A stretch of DNA of 64,000 nucleotides from Prosopocoilus inquinatus (GCA_036172665.1 CM069877.1:14094501-14158500); one strand, 5' to 3'. Counted from the first letter of the stretch, positions 1 to 11,524 are shown. Translations and numbers: made by a program. The notes: generated by a model from the letters alone, not told the origin.

Positions 1-695
1 CAAAATCATCAACTTGTCAGTTTTTATTTAATTTAATTTTTTAATTCTTCAAAAAGATGACGGTTTTGTGAGTTTAGGACAAAACACAAAAGTTAACGCA
101 ATAGTTAAAAAAATGTGGAAACGAAATATGACAGATGACAGGTAACAGAAGCTACAGCCGCATCAAAGTTACGGCCGATAGATGGCGTGTGTCCAAAGTA
201 CATTTGAAATTTCTCCGTTTTGATAATTAGAATAGATTGGCGCAACAATCGGTGGAGTTTCTAAAAGAATTCTTTTTTCGTCGAGTTAAATTCAAATCCG
301 GTGAAACACAGATATTTCAAGTAAGGAGGAGTCTTGTTATTAAATTGATCGTCTTTTGTTTCAAAATCGTTGTCAGTTTTTATTTTATTTTTCATTTTTT
401 AATTCTTCAAAAAGACGACGGTTTTATGAATTTAAGATAAAACACAAAAGTTAACGTAATAGTTCAATAAAGGTCGTGAAAACAAAATATGATAGATTTC
501 AGGTAACAAAAGCTACAGCCGGATTAAAACTACGGCCGATAGATCGCGTGCGTCCAAAATATATTTTGGAATTTCCTCGTTTTGATAATTAAAATAGATT
601 GGCGCAACAATCGGTGGGGTTTCTAAAAGAATTCTTTTTTCGTCGAGTTAAATTCGAATCCAAGGAAGCACAGGTATTTTATGGAAGGAGGAGGT
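1..695 (+). repeat. two direct copies of a ~361-bp unit
   Basis: The sequence from about 1-331 recurs at about 365-695 in the same orientation. Shared landmarks are the AATTCTTCAAAAAGA stretch (near 48 and 402), the ACGGCCGATAGAT stretch (near 172 and 532) and AGATTGGCGCAACAATCGG (near 233 and 594). The copies differ by scattered substitutions and small indels, so the duplication is not recent. The first copy may begin left of the window. Short open frames here show no coding features. Confidence 0.85.
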
Positions 696-1999
696 TCAAC
701 AAAAGAAATTGAATTTAATCGCACTTGTATAAACAACGTGTTGCGCAAAGGAATAAAAGAAAGCCCCTCAAAGAGATCCCGCGTTATTCGCAGCGGGGGT
801 ATGACGGCGTTGGCGTCGGAAGGAAAACTGGCGCCTCCGGCGCGCCATCTTTCTGCACCATTCGCTCCTTCTGTTTGTTCATAGCTCATTAAGTTTCCCA
901 TCTCTCCTTTATCAATCTGCTAGTAGCGATTTTCTGCCGCCTCATAACCCAGCCGTTATACTCCAAACTTCAAACCCGATAATCGAAGAAGGAAGAGGAG
1001 GAGGAGGAGGAAGAGGAGCAATAGGAACGAATGGGTTGCTTGCTCGTCCTCCGCGGACAACTTAATGATTTTTATTCGATTTCGCCGAAGAATAATGGAC
1101 TATTAATTTTTTCGACGTGCGGAGCCGACGCGTTTTAAAAATGACGCGGCGCGACGATATGAAATTGAAATGGACCATTAAGATCCCGGAACCGAATTAT
1201 TCTAATGGAGCTCGGCGCTCTCTGTTTAATTGAAACCGTGATTAATGTCTCCTTGCTGTGATTGAGAACGAGAAAAAATCCCTCTCTTGCTACGCTCTCT
1301 CATTTTTATTCTCGGAGAAGAATCATTTTCTGAACTTATTAGCTTCGAGAAACCCCAACCACAAAGTTCTGCTGCTCTCCGACTATATTCTTAAAGAGAG
1401 AAGGTTACATGTTGAAGGATGTGAAAAACAAGGCAAAAATGGGAAACGCGTTTGAAAAGAGCACTCCCCACTCTCGACTACTTCGGAGAATTCAGACGGA
1501 TAAGTACCAGCATATAATGTATAATATAACGCCATCGTGTTCCTTGCTCAACGTTTAACTTGGTGGGGGTAAACCTCCTCGACCGCACCACTCTTTAGCC
1601 CAATCAGTGTTGCCAGATTAGGCTATTATAAGGATTCGAATTTTTGTGTAGTCACAAATAAACTAAATTAGAAAATAAAGCGCGATTGTAATTTTTCACC
1701 ACTGTAATTGTTTTTCCTTCAAGCAGTGCCTTTTGCAAGTTGCATTAACTTGACGTTAAAATTATTAAAAATTATTTTTACTACAACTGCAAGTTGAAAG
1801 TTATGGTCGGCTGTATACAGGATGTTCCCCGATGTAACTGATAAACTTACGCCGTATGTTCTAGATTGTTCTGAACAAAAAAATCTTTACATGCACTTTA
1901 GGTCAATTTCTGTTCGTTCTTGAATACTGACAATAGAAAAAAGTATTTAATTAGTTAATTAACATTTAACATAACATTTCATGATTAAAGACATTAGAG
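696..1999. other. intronic stretch without recognised genes
   Basis: Mixed unique DNA. A GC-richer part (780-1200) includes a purine run of GAGGAGGAGG type near 985-1018. Near 1815 there is a GTATACAGGATGTTCC end resembling dispersed MITE termini. A segment near 1630-1800 resembles 4265-4440 and, in part, 8405-8450, so it is probably an old dispersed repeat. No splice-bounded exon was found. Confidence 0.5.
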
Positions 2000-3765
2000 A
2001 CACAAGCTGTCGCGTTTGAAACAAAAGACGATTGATTTCGTAACATAATTGCCGAATTTCTGCGTCGAACAAAGAAGATAAGGAAATTAAATCGAAATGT
2101 GCAACAAAATCGATCGTGTTTTGTTTCTTTTGCTACTCGCTTTTCTGCACTTTTCTTGACGAAGACAAATTCCGTAACTTTGTTACAAAATCGATCCTCT
2201 TTTGTTTCTGTTTTTTTTTTTTTGACGAGGATAAAAGAATGGGATTTTTTTGCAACGTTGGTTGTCGTCTTTTGTTTTTTTTTCACTTCTCTGCTTTTTT
2301 TGGCAATCGAAAAAATGTAACTTCATTACAAAATCGATCATGATCTTTTATTTATTTTGTGCCTCGTTTTTTTTTATTCTGACGAAATAGAAAACACGAT
2401 TTCAATACAGACTTGATCGATCGTCTTTTGTTTCTGTTCCTGCTTTTTTCTTTTTATTTTATTTATTCTGTTTGGCGAGAAAAAAGATTTTATAAAAAAA
2501 TCGATTGATCCTTTTTTGTTCCTTTCGCTTTTTCATTTCATTTTTATTTTTCAATGAAGAAAAAGAAGATTTGTTTATAAACTCGATCGATCGTCTTTTG
2601 TTACTTACTTTTGCTTCTCAACTTTCTGCTTTGCTTCGACGAAGAAACACCGGCAACTTTATTATAAAATCGATCGCCGTTTGTTTCTTTTGCTTCTCGT
2701 TTGTCTTTCTTTTGACGAAAAAGAAAATGTGGTTTTCTTGCAAAGCCGACTGATCGCTTTTGTTTCTTTTTCTTTTCTTTCTTCTTCTTTTTTTGACGCA
2801 GAAAAAGAACGCGACTTCATTATAAATTCGATCGATCGTTTTTTGTTTCGTTTCCTTCTCTGCTTTCTTTTGGCGACCGAAAAATTGCAACTTCGTTCTA
2901 AAATCGATTATGATCTTTTGTTTATTTTGTGCCTCGTTTTTTTTATTCTGATGAAATAGAAAAAACGCTCCTGTATTTCTTTTTAATTTATTTTCTTGGG
3001 GAGAAAAAAGATTTTATGAAAAAATCGATCGACCCTCTTTTGTTTCTTTCGCTTTTTGTTTTCATTTTTATTTTTCGACGAAGAAAATGAAGATTTGTTT
3101 ATAAATTCGATCGATCGTCTTTTGTTACTTTTGCTTCTCAACTCTCTGTTTGTTTCGACGAAGAAAAAATTGCGATTTTATTATAAATTCGATCGATGGT
3201 CTCTTGTTTCTCTTGCTTCTCCCATCTCCTTTCTTTTGTGAAGAAAAAATTGCAAACTTATTACAAAATCGATGGTCTTTAGTTTCTTTTCCTTTCCTTT
3301 CTTTTCTTTTCTTCTCAAAAATGTGATTTGTTGTAGAGCAGTGCCGTTTTATTACAGAGTAGTTCAATCGTCTTTATTTTCTTTATCTTTTTCATTTTTT
3401 GATTTTTTCGAGATTGTTTTTCAATTAAAAAAAATCTACTTTTGTTTCTTTCGAATGTCGTCTCGGTTCCATTTGACGAACGAAGAAAAACCGCGATCTT
3501 ACCACATCGTCGTCTTTTGTTTTAAATTTGACTCTCATTCGAATTGGTTGAAATCATCTCTCGATACAAAATCGATCGCTTTTTGCTCTTCTTGCTTCTC
3601 GTTTTGCTTTTTCCTTAGGCGAAGGAATGAAAAAACGCGAGTGATTAATTTGTAATCATTAATTATAATTATTACAAAATCGATCGATTGTCATTTGTTT
3701 TTTTTTTCGTTTTCACTTTACTTTACTTCGATGCAGAAAAACCAGAAAAATTTGCAGTCTTTGCA
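2000..3765. repeat. pyrimidine-rich satellite-like array with higher-order repeats
   Basis: A long run of degenerate units of roughly 70-90 bp. Each unit pairs a pyrimidine tract of the TTTTGTTTCTTTTGCTTCTC type with a GACGAAGAAAAA motif, then TTATTACAAAATCGATCG. Above the basic unit there is a longer period: the block with ATTTTGTGCCTCGTTTTTTT at about 2333-2410 recurs about 570 bp on at 2903-2970. The following block with TTTTATTTTTC and GATTTGTTTATAAA at 2458-2605 recurs at 2982-3127. The open frames across it on both strands are low-complexity shadows. Confidence 0.85.
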
Positions 3766-5296
3766 CAACCACTTCATACGATATAACTAGTAAAATAATA
3801 GTAAAGAAAATAATATTAATTAACAATAAGAAATGGAAAGAAATACGAAACCTTATAGGGTACCAAGTAAGAAGAAAAAATAAATAAAACCACAGATAAA
3901 AAAAGTTATTGGGATTTGAAACAAAATGCTACAAAACTAAAGCCAAAAAAGAAAATGGTCCGATTTGATTTAAAACAATAGGAAAACAGTTGACAAAATA
4001 AGCAAAGGTGACACAATTTGGGAAGAAACCGTAGAAATAACAGAAGTTATCCCGATAAGCAGGAACATTTCCCATGAAGGATTTATTACGTGACGTTTAA
4101 AATTTATTGTTGCGATTCGTCCTCTAATTTATAATAACAATTTTTTGCGTGCAGAATTCTGGTTTCTTACACTATGGATTTTAATTAAGTTGATGTAATT
4201 CGACCACGGACTATTAAAATATTTATTTGGGGGGAAAAATTCATACTTTTTTTTGGAACGCGCACCATCTATTGGTCCTAATCTGAACCTTTTTGTAACT
4301 TTTGACAACTGTAATTCTTTTCGCTTTGTTTCAAAGCACGCCTTTTGCAAATTGTGATGACTTTTACTTATTATTTACTTATTTATTTATTATTCGGCAC
4401 TGAAAGTATTATTGTTTTTTGCTGCAACTGCAAAATTTGGAGGTTCCACTTGTTGTTTGGAATCGTTGATATGTGCGAGAGAGAAATACTTGCAAGGTCG
4501 CAACGCTTTCCTACATACCGACTCGCGCTGAGTTCCGCAGCCAAACCCACTTCGTGGCGTTTCGTAATAACAATAACCGATATCGTTTATTAATTATTTT
4601 ATTTAAAATTTTAATTAATTGAGCGAAGTAATATGTTTTATGATACCAACTATCGACGAATAAGTTTAAAATTTATGCACCATTTAGGCAAGCGCATTAA
4701 AAATGTTCTTCCTTCACTCTTTTACGTAAATGAACTTTTACTGTAATCTCGCTGCTAGCTATGAAAGTATTACTACTTACGCTCCATGGAAAAAAAGTAA
4801 ATTTTTAAAAGTCTGTTAAAAATAACAAGTAATGAGAAATTACAATTTGTTTGTACCTCGCTTTTAATTTGTTCGGCAATTACGAACCGCAGCTTCTTGA
4901 ATTGCACTAGATTTTAATTTAAAAATACTTAAACTTGTAATTACTTGTAAGTTAATCTAAATTGTAAACGTTTTGATCGATCAGCTGTGATCGGAGCGGC
5001 TGGGTTACGTCGTTCGTGCTCAAGAGCAAGTAACGCACTGATCCTGGCCTACTTCGGCTGCGGGTCTTAATTGAAGCGGCGACCACGTTCCATTTTTAGC
5101 TATGCCAGCAGTTCCTAAACGGTCTAGTGAATATCTGCCACTGCATTTTTCTCGAAAACTATTAAATTTGTGTTAAGAAAATATGAGTTCAATCGTTGCC
5201 ATTTATGGTGATATATTACAGGTTTAAATATTTGCACACACTAAAAGAACATCCTGTATAATAAAATAAAACTACTTACTTACAAAAAATACTTAC
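3766..5296. other. intronic stretch without recognised genes
   Basis: AT-rich DNA with a few repeat fragments: 4265-4440 resembles 1630-1800, and near 5245 an ACATCCTGTATAAT end resembles MITE termini. A GC-richer patch at 4985-5100 shares the CTGATCC-GGC-CTAC wording with 18060-18085, suggesting a dispersed repeat. No exon for the rest of sidestep Ig4 is visible. Confidence 0.5.
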
Positions 5297-5427
5297 GTTA
5301 TGAAGCCAAGTTAGCCGCCTCCAGTGGGGGTTGGCCCGAACGTGGCACTCGAAGTAAACGTCATCGCCTTCCTTGATGTCATCGGCGTTGAGCGTGCTTC
5401 CGAGACGCAGGGACACTATCGGAGGGT
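5297..5427 (-). CDS. sidestep-family protein, exon with first half of Ig domain 4
   Basis: Fourth and last sidestep exon visible. The acceptor TTCCAG precedes 5427 and the donor GTAAGT occupies 5296-5291. Two bases complete a tyrosine codon with the previous exon, then 43 codons end in phase 0. The translation YPPIVSLRLGSTLNADDIKE continues GDDVYFECHVRANPHW and ends RLTWLHN, giving the B-strand cysteine and C-strand tryptophan of an Ig domain. The YPP start and KEGDDVYFECHV block are typical of sidestep Ig4. No exon for the rest of Ig4 was found between 1 and 5296, so the gene continues left of the window. The 909-bp intron on its upstream side contains a C-run and a short hairpin only. Confidence 0.87.
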
Positions 5428-5863
5428 CTGGAACAATACTCTATTATCACGGTGACAGCAAAAACTTCTCCGGAGACGTATAAATCATTGATAGACTGTT
5501 GTGCCGTCTTCTGGCGGAGTTTCGCGCGAACAATGCCCAAGAAAACAACGCAACGCAGCCGGGGAAGAACTTGTTTTGTCTAAACAGATTCCATCGCAGC
5601 AATTATTCCTTTCGCTCGCGCAAATTCAAAACCACTTCGGAAGGTATTTGTATTTTGTTGCCTCTCCCCCCCCCCCCCTCCCAAATTGGCGCAGATTTTA
5701 TTCGATGTTATTTTTTTTAATTTATTCTAAACGCTATCGGAGCGAAATGATAAAAAACATACATAGTCTCAAACGATTGTGAAAGTTTATAAACCTTGAC
5801 CTTGACATAATCACGTAACTTATACTAACTCTTCCTAAAAAAAAAATAAAAATTAAAGATCGC

Positions 5864-5912
5864 GTATCACCCTATATAAGAGGCGATTTTTTATATAGGG
5901 TGATACGTGACC
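5864..5912. repeat. short perfect hairpin
   Basis: GTATCACCCTATATA at about 5867-5881 is followed, after a spacer of about 14 bp, by its reverse complement TATATAGGGTGATAC. The CACCCTATATA ends resemble termini of MITEs found elsewhere in the window, so this is probably a minimal foldback element within the 909-bp intron. Confidence 0.75.
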
Positions 5913-6336
5913 GTAGTGTTTTTTTTTTTAACTCGGTAATGGTAATGGTAGTAGAAATAAACTGTAACCAAAAAAATTTAAAAACAAAGCTGATAGGTTT
6001 CACAGCGACGTAAATTCTTTTTGTTGTTTTGTGTTAAAGCGATTGCTGTCTCGCACAGCTTCCGGGTTAGCTTCAAGCTGTTCAAAATGTGGAGCAAGGC
6101 AACTTGACAAACCGGGATTATTTATTCACGAGGAATCTGATAGGTGAGCGGTAGAGGAACAATATCGAACGTATCACTGAAACATTAAACGCCGTTAATT
6201 ATTCACCGCTAGATGTCACATCAAGACTATATACGAACTCGCTAGGTCCGTCGTAGCAAGCAGGCTTCGAATTTGTGAAGGGCTATAAAATTTTCCAGGA
6301 AAATTCAAATTTTGATTTCGGGGCGCGCATACTTAC

Positions 6337-6481
6337 AGACCACGTCGATTTTCCAAGACGTCTCGAGGAAGAGTCCCGTGACGTTGGGGTTTTCCGCGCG
6401 GCAGGTTATGGATTTCCCATCATCCTCCGTCGAGGGGACGAAACTTAGCTCGCTTATTGTTATATTTTCCCGCGTCTCCTC
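6337..6481 (-). CDS. sidestep-family protein, exon with second half of Ig domain 3
   Basis: Third sidestep exon. The acceptor ATTTTCAG lies before 6481 and the donor GTAAGT occupies 6336-6331. It is 145 bases, 48 codons plus one base, and begins in phase 0, matching the end of the exon at 23985. The translation EETRENITISELSFVPSTED runs into DDGKSITCRAENPNV, with the second Ig cysteine in the usual DxGxxxxC setting, and closes with SWKIDVV. It therefore supplies the E, F and G strands of Ig3 whose B and C strands lie 17.5 kb upstream. The phase and domain match across that distance is the evidence that both belong to one gene; a transcript would settle it. Codon use is GC-richer than the surrounding intron. 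Confidence 0.87.
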
Positions 6482-6869
6482 CTGAAAATAAACGAGGTAT
6501 TACGGACCAATTAATTTAAATTTTAAATCAGACCATTGTGTTTGAATATTATCTCGCGCGTTACGGAGGAGCGGCTCTCGCATTTATTAAATTTCAAATT
6601 TATTTTCGAATTATGCGCCGCCCGCCGATCTCTTCCCGATGCACATGGAAGGTGCGATAAAACGGGCACGTTCGCGATTTAAATATTTACGAAGGTATCT
6701 TCGTCTGCTTAAAACGAAAACGAAACGATAAAAAGCAGAGCTGAAATACATAAATAATTTAAACACTATACTCTCCACCCCCTCCACCAAGTATAATCGA
6801 GCCACTAGTTTCGCTAGTCGCGTAGAGTGTAGTTCGTTGTTTTGTTAGCTACGGCCATTTTGTTTGATA

Positions 6870-8200
6870 ACTCAGTAAGGCCCAGTTTTACAATCACGGT
6901 TTAACTTTGAGCCGAAGCTTAAACCCTTCACAACAATTGTTGAAATAATCGTTGCTAAGGGTTTAAACCTCAGCTCAAAGTTGAGCTGCAATTGTAAAAC
7001 TGGACCTAAGTCTGAAGGGCAGAGATTAGCTCAGTGTTTTAGAAAAGGCATTCTAAGCAAAACAAAGCATTCATGCCCGCTTTCTGAAACGATAAATAAC
7101 TTTTAGGTAAACATAAATTTTTCTTGACAGATAACTTTATGAAAAGTATAAACTGTTTATGTTGCTACGTATACACTTTACCTATAGATAAAAGTTTTGA
7201 GAAACGGTTTTACAAGTCGTGGTTGAGTTCGTCTCTACATAAAGTTATGTATTGTTTCAGAATCCAATCATCGCTAATGCTATTCAAAGCCTGACAACTC
7301 AATTAAACAGGTATTTATAACTCAGTAAGTCTGAAGGTAAAAGATTAGATCAGTGTTTTAGAAAATGCATTCTAAGCAAAACAAAGCATTAATATCCGTT
7401 TTCTGAAACGATAAATAACTTTAGGTAAACGAAAAGTTTTGAGAAACGGTTTCTACAAGTTATGGTTGAATTTATCTCTACATAAAGTTATGTATCGTTT
7501 CAGAAACCGGGCATCGGTAATGATATTCAAAGCCTGACAACTCAATTAAACAGCTATTTATAACTCAGTAAGTCTGACGGTAAGAGATTAGCTCAGTGCT
7601 TTAGAAAAGGCATTCTAAGCAAAACAAAGCACTCATGCCAGCTTTCTGAAACGATAATTAACTTTAGGTAAACATAAATTTTTCTTAACAGATAACTTTA
7701 TGAAAAGTATAAACTGTTTACCTTGCTACGTATACACTTTACCTATCGATAAATGTTTTAAGAAACGGTTTTTACAAGTTACGGTTGAGTTTATCTCTAC
7801 ATAAAGTTATGTATCGTTTCAGAAACCGGGCATCGGTAATGATATTCAAACCCTGACAACTCAATTAAACAGCTATTTATAACTCAGTAAGTCTGACGGT
7901 AAGAGATTAGCTCAGTGCTTTAGAAAAGGCATTCTAAGCAAAACAAAGCACTCATGCCAGCTTTCTGAAACGATAATTAACTTTAGGTAAACATAAATTC
8001 TTCTTAACAGACAACTTTATGAAAAGTATAAACTGTTTACCTTGCTACGTATACACTTTACCTATCGATAAATGTTTTAAGAAACGGTTTTTACAAGTTA
8101 CGGTTGAGTTTATCTCTACATAAAGTTATGTATCGTTTCAGAAACCGGGCATCGGTAATGCTATTCAAAGCCTGACAACTCAATTAAACAGGTATTTATG
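6870..8200. repeat. tandem array of ~319-bp units (four copies)
   Basis: Four head-to-tail units begin near 6870, 7320, 7562 and 7881, each opening AACTCAGTAAGTCTGA and closing CAATTAAACAG-TATTTAT. Units 3 and 4 are 319 bp and differ at only a handful of positions. Unit 2 lacks about 80 bp internally, and unit 1 is enlarged by a MITE. Within each unit TTTCTGAAACGATA recurs inverted as TATCGTTTCAGAAA about 200 bp on, so each unit contains an inverted-repeat core. The trailing TTTATGACCAGCGATTTCTG also occurs near 14189, so the unit derives from a dispersed repeat. Confidence 0.92.
6879..7006 (+). mobile_element. Harbinger-type MITE, 128 bp, with TAA target duplication
   Basis: A near-palindromic element with ends GGCCCAGTTTTACAAT and ATTGTAAAACTGGACC, flanked by TAA at 6876-6878 and 7007-7009. 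It interrupts the first tandem unit between CTCAG and GTCTGAAGG; the other three units show the uninterrupted CTCAGTAAGTCTGA. This proves both the borders and the 3-bp duplication. A 3-bp TAA duplication is characteristic of PIF/Harbinger elements. It has no coding capacity. Confidence 0.95.
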
Positions 8201-9064
8201 ACCAGCGATTTCTGTGCGTGAATGTTTATTTCATTCTTTCTCTCTCGCTGCTGCGTGCAGAGTTGCATACACTAGAGGCAGATTTGCTCCAGAACGCAGA
8301 CTGGCGCAAGGTCGATTTGCATTATAAGGACGCCCTCCTTGGGACGAAAACGTAACGTTGTAACCTGGTGACTGAACGAAGGTAGGAGGTTGGAGTTAAT
8401 CTGAAGTTTCGAATTTTTCGGTACTCATAAATAAAACAAATTAGAAATTAAATGGCAATATGATAATATTATAACGCGAAATTAGAACACGTGCAAGGTC
8501 AGCCTGCAAGAAATGCGCATCGGCGCTGCGAAAAACAAGCGAGTATTGTTTGCGAGCTCGCATCGTACAAAATAATAACAAGCAATATTGCTGTTGAATC
8601 TGCAATCGCTGGGAATGTTCTCATTTCTAGTGCAATCGTATGATGTTTCACACTATCACGAAAATCAGACGGGGAAAAGGTTTTAAAAAATGCTGGAACA
8701 TTTGAAGAAGAAGTTCCAGAGTTCCTGATTTGGCTGCTTGTTTTTGTCTCGTTGAGATATTCGTTATTTCTGCATTTTTATCAGTAATTTTCCTCAATTT
8801 GCAATTATTTTCGCGAATGAAGAAACAACTCTTCACGGTGTGATTTCTATTTTATACCAAATAATTTAATCGTAATCGAATTTTAGTTAATACAATTTAA
8901 ATACTATATTTCAAGACAGATTCTAGACAGGCGTTGGTGAGTTAAAATGAAAATCAGTATTGCGCATAACAATGGCTTTTTGAGTACTGATTTATTCGTC
9001 CCTTCTTTCCGGAACATATTCTAGCTTCAGGTGTGTTTTCAATCTTAAACCTATCTTTATTTTT
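8200..9064. other. intronic stretch without recognised genes
   Basis: Mostly unique DNA. Near 8405-8450 there is a repeat fragment (CGAATTTTTCGGTACTC region) related to 1630-1680. No exon-like frame with splice sites was seen. Confidence 0.5.
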
Positions 9065-9072
9065 ATATGAAC

Positions 9073-9384
9073 CAGTGGCGGTTCATCGGGATGGGCAAGA
9101 TGGGAAGTTGCGCATGTTTTTTTCGTGTTTTTTTCGTCGGGACAGCCTCGAAAAAGAAGTTTATTTGGAAAACGCACCCACTTTCCCCTTTGCAGTAGTT
9201 GTCGATTCGTCGATTGTTTTTTGGTAAAAGGCGTTCGAAAGCTGAGAAAAACCTCAGTAAATCTCACACTTAAATTTAGTTAAAAAAATACAAGCCCTGA
9301 AAAACGAATTTATTTAGAATATGTACCCACTTTCCCTTTTGTAGTTTTTGCCTACCCGCAGTAAATCATCACGAGCCGCCACTG
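9073..9384. mobile_element. non-autonomous hAT element (MITE), 312 bp, perfect 8-bp target duplication
   Basis: The ends are CAGTGGCGGTTCATC and the inverse of CAGTGGCGGCTCGTGATG. ATATGAAC flanks it exactly at 9065-9072 and 9385-9392. The 8-bp duplication and CAGTGGCGG ends fit hAT-type elements. Internally, CACCCACTTTCCC at 9175 recurs as ACCCACTTTCCC at 9325, giving a partial internal duplication. No transposase is encoded. A related end, the inverse of CAGTGGCGGATTTAG, occurs near 12128. Confidence 0.93.
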
Positions 9385-9577
9385 ATATGAACATACATAT
9401 ATTATTTCAGTTTACCTTAAGCAATGAAAACTTTTATAATTGTAAAGTGTATTTGCTTTTGTAAACAAAATTTCATGTTTCTGTTTGATATATTTTTTTA
9501 TTTAAAGATTTAGTATTTTTATTTGAAATATTTTCATAAGTAAAAGCATCTAACTGAAAACCAATGAGACTACAACC

Positions 9578-9690
9578 AAAGAGAGAAAGAGCGAACCAAT
9601 CTCAACAACTTTGAACCTATTTTGAAATATTTGTATTTTGAAAGCTGTTGAGATTGATTTGCTCTCTCTCTCTCTCTCTCTCTCTCCCTG
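9578..9690. repeat. inverted repeat adjoining a CT microsatellite
   Basis: GAGCGAACCAATCTCAACAA near 9589 is matched inverted by TTGTTGAGATTGATTTGCTC-type sequence near 9640-9664, followed by a (CT)n run to about 9686. It looks like a small palindromic MITE with a microsatellite expanded at one end. Confidence 0.7.
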
Positions 9691-9716
9691 TATATCCAAA
9701 TGACATTTCTTTTTTT

Positions 9717-9780
9717 TTAATTACATGAGTTTTCATACGGCAAAGCTTGGCGGTGAGCTAATAAATCACCCTGTGTAAGC
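9717..9780. repeat. dispersed repeat end (copy 1)
   Basis: The about 60-bp stretch containing GGCAAAGCTTGGCGGTGAGC and AATAAATCACCCTGT is shared with 55710-55771. The closing CACCCTGT resembles many MITE termini. Only this end of the element is recognisable here. Confidence 0.7.
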
Positions 9781-10119
9781 AGACGCCATTGGAGTGAAGA
9801 GTGGAAAACGAAGTATCTAAATGAATAAAATATATCTTTTCAATTTGAAGGGAATAAATCATTATTTAATGGTACGTAATCTTTTATTTATTATTTTATT
9901 TATTTATTATCTAATGGCAGGAAATCTTCCTTTATTCGTCTGGTAACACTGACTGCAAATCGTCTATAATTCGGCGAAAACGTTATTTCGTTACAAATCT
10001 AACTTTTTAAAACATTTTTTCTTAATAGCTACAAAAGTCTCGAATTTTTCGAACAGGTCCTGATGCCTCAAAGACAATGATCCGATTTGCGAAACTTTGA
10101 AGTTGGCAACCCTGCCCGA

Positions 10120-10370
10120 CGCATCTCAAGCATAGGTGCTTTCTTTCGCTTAAAAGTTTGAATCGTGTTTCGAATAGTTTGGACCTGAATTTCGTAGTTG
10201 TTGCAACAACACACTTGACTTGAATTTTTGATTGACAGTTCATTTGTAAATAACCATAATTCAATCCAATCAAGTTTTAAAAATAGAGAGACTCAAAGAA
10301 AAGAATGTCTGCTTTTGAATCAAAACACGTTTGGATCACGATTTTGTGAGCGAAAGAAAGCACCTTATGT
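10120..10370. repeat. inverted-repeat element with GGTGCTTTCTTTCGC arms
   Basis: AGGTGCTTTCTTTCGCTTAA near 10135 is matched inverted by GCGAAAGAAAGCACCT near 10350. Both arms continue into CGTGTTT/AAACACG sequence. About 200 bp separates the outer marks. No coding region is present. Confidence 0.7.
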
Positions 10371-11410
10371 CTAAGCAAGCGAATCTTAAAATATACCTTG
10401 GCCACGACATTCGAATCTTGAAATGCACCTCAGCTACAGCATGAATACCATATCAGTGGAGTTCATTGTTTTCATTTTCAGAGAAATGATGTGTTGCCTG
10501 CAAGTAACCAGTGAAAGGCAACGTTGCTTTTCGAATTGTAATTAATTATACAGCAACTTGCAAGTTTTTTGGAGCAATAAAATTACTAAATATATTGTAC
10601 GAGTACTATCGCTAACGTAAAAAACTGCAATTAAAAACGATTTGCAAAAAATTTGTAAAAAACTTGGACAACGTTTAAATTCACTAGTCATAATTATCCA
10701 TTATTTTATTAACCCTTAATTAGTCAAAACCTATTTTTGTTAACGCCGAAATTCTAAACAATTTGTCTGACTCTGACATAAACTTTTATGCATGTAACTA
10801 TTCTTTATTTTAAAACAATATTTATTTTGAAAGCACCTATGTTTGATGGTGACAGTTTCAAATAGTTTCAAATTTATTATTGCTAGTCAAATTTACAGAG
10901 CTCAAAAAATCTCGTCTTAGTTTTTTTTCTTATGTTAGCAGTCGGCATTTACAGTATTTAGTTTTAGTGATTAGCGAATATTTTACTGTGTTGCAAGTCT
11001 AATTAAAACAAAAAAACTCTTTTAATAAAGATTTTAAAAGTCTCAATTTTTTTGGACATTTGCCTTTTTACGGAACTTACAAGATAGCAGTTTTATCAGA
11101 AACATCTCAAGCCCGATTATGTCTAAACGCGCGTATCTTGAAACATACCTCAGCCACAGCACCCAAATCTTGAAGCATACCTCAGCCACAGTATAAGCGC
11201 CTAACTAATGGCGTTATATGATATGTTTTGTTGATTAATTTACATTGAGTGTTTACTTTGGCCGAGTTATGGGAGCGATCAAATTGCACAGAATCGTCAA
11301 GTCAACGGCCCGACTAAACCCTCTGACAAATCAGGAATTGGGAAAAGTGATTACGTGATTTGGTCTGACCTTTTTGACCGTTCACTTATCGCAGCCTTTG
11401 AATCTAATAG
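10371..11410. repeat. two diverged direct copies of an unclassified repeat
   Basis: The blocks TCTTGAA-AT-ACCTCAG-CACAG at 10385-10450 recur at 11130-11200. The blocks TTTTCAGAGAA-TGA and GGCAACGTTGC at 10478-10535 recur at 11653-11725. This indicates two old, fragmented copies of one repeat about 1.2 kb apart, with intervening AT-rich DNA. Confidence 0.6.
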
Positions 11411-11411
11411 C

Positions 11412-11524
11412 GTTTTCGATTGGTATGCACTACGTGCACTGAATGTATCTTCATTTCATTTTAACATTACAGAATAAAGTGAGATACAGATACACTCAGT
11501 GCACAAAGTGCATCCCAATTGAAA
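11412..11524. repeat. palindromic MITE, ~110 bp
   Basis: The left arm TTTCGATTGGTATGCACT, then GTGCACTGAATGTATCT, pairs with the right arm AGATACACTCAGTGCAC, then AGTGCATCCCAATTGAAA. The spacer is about 35 bp. No coding capacity. Confidence 0.8.

Noticed and set aside
2099..3655. Several open frames of 60-127 codons on both strands
   Set aside because: They are low-complexity Phe/Ser/Leu- or Lys-rich readings of a pyrimidine-rich satellite and shift with the repeat units.
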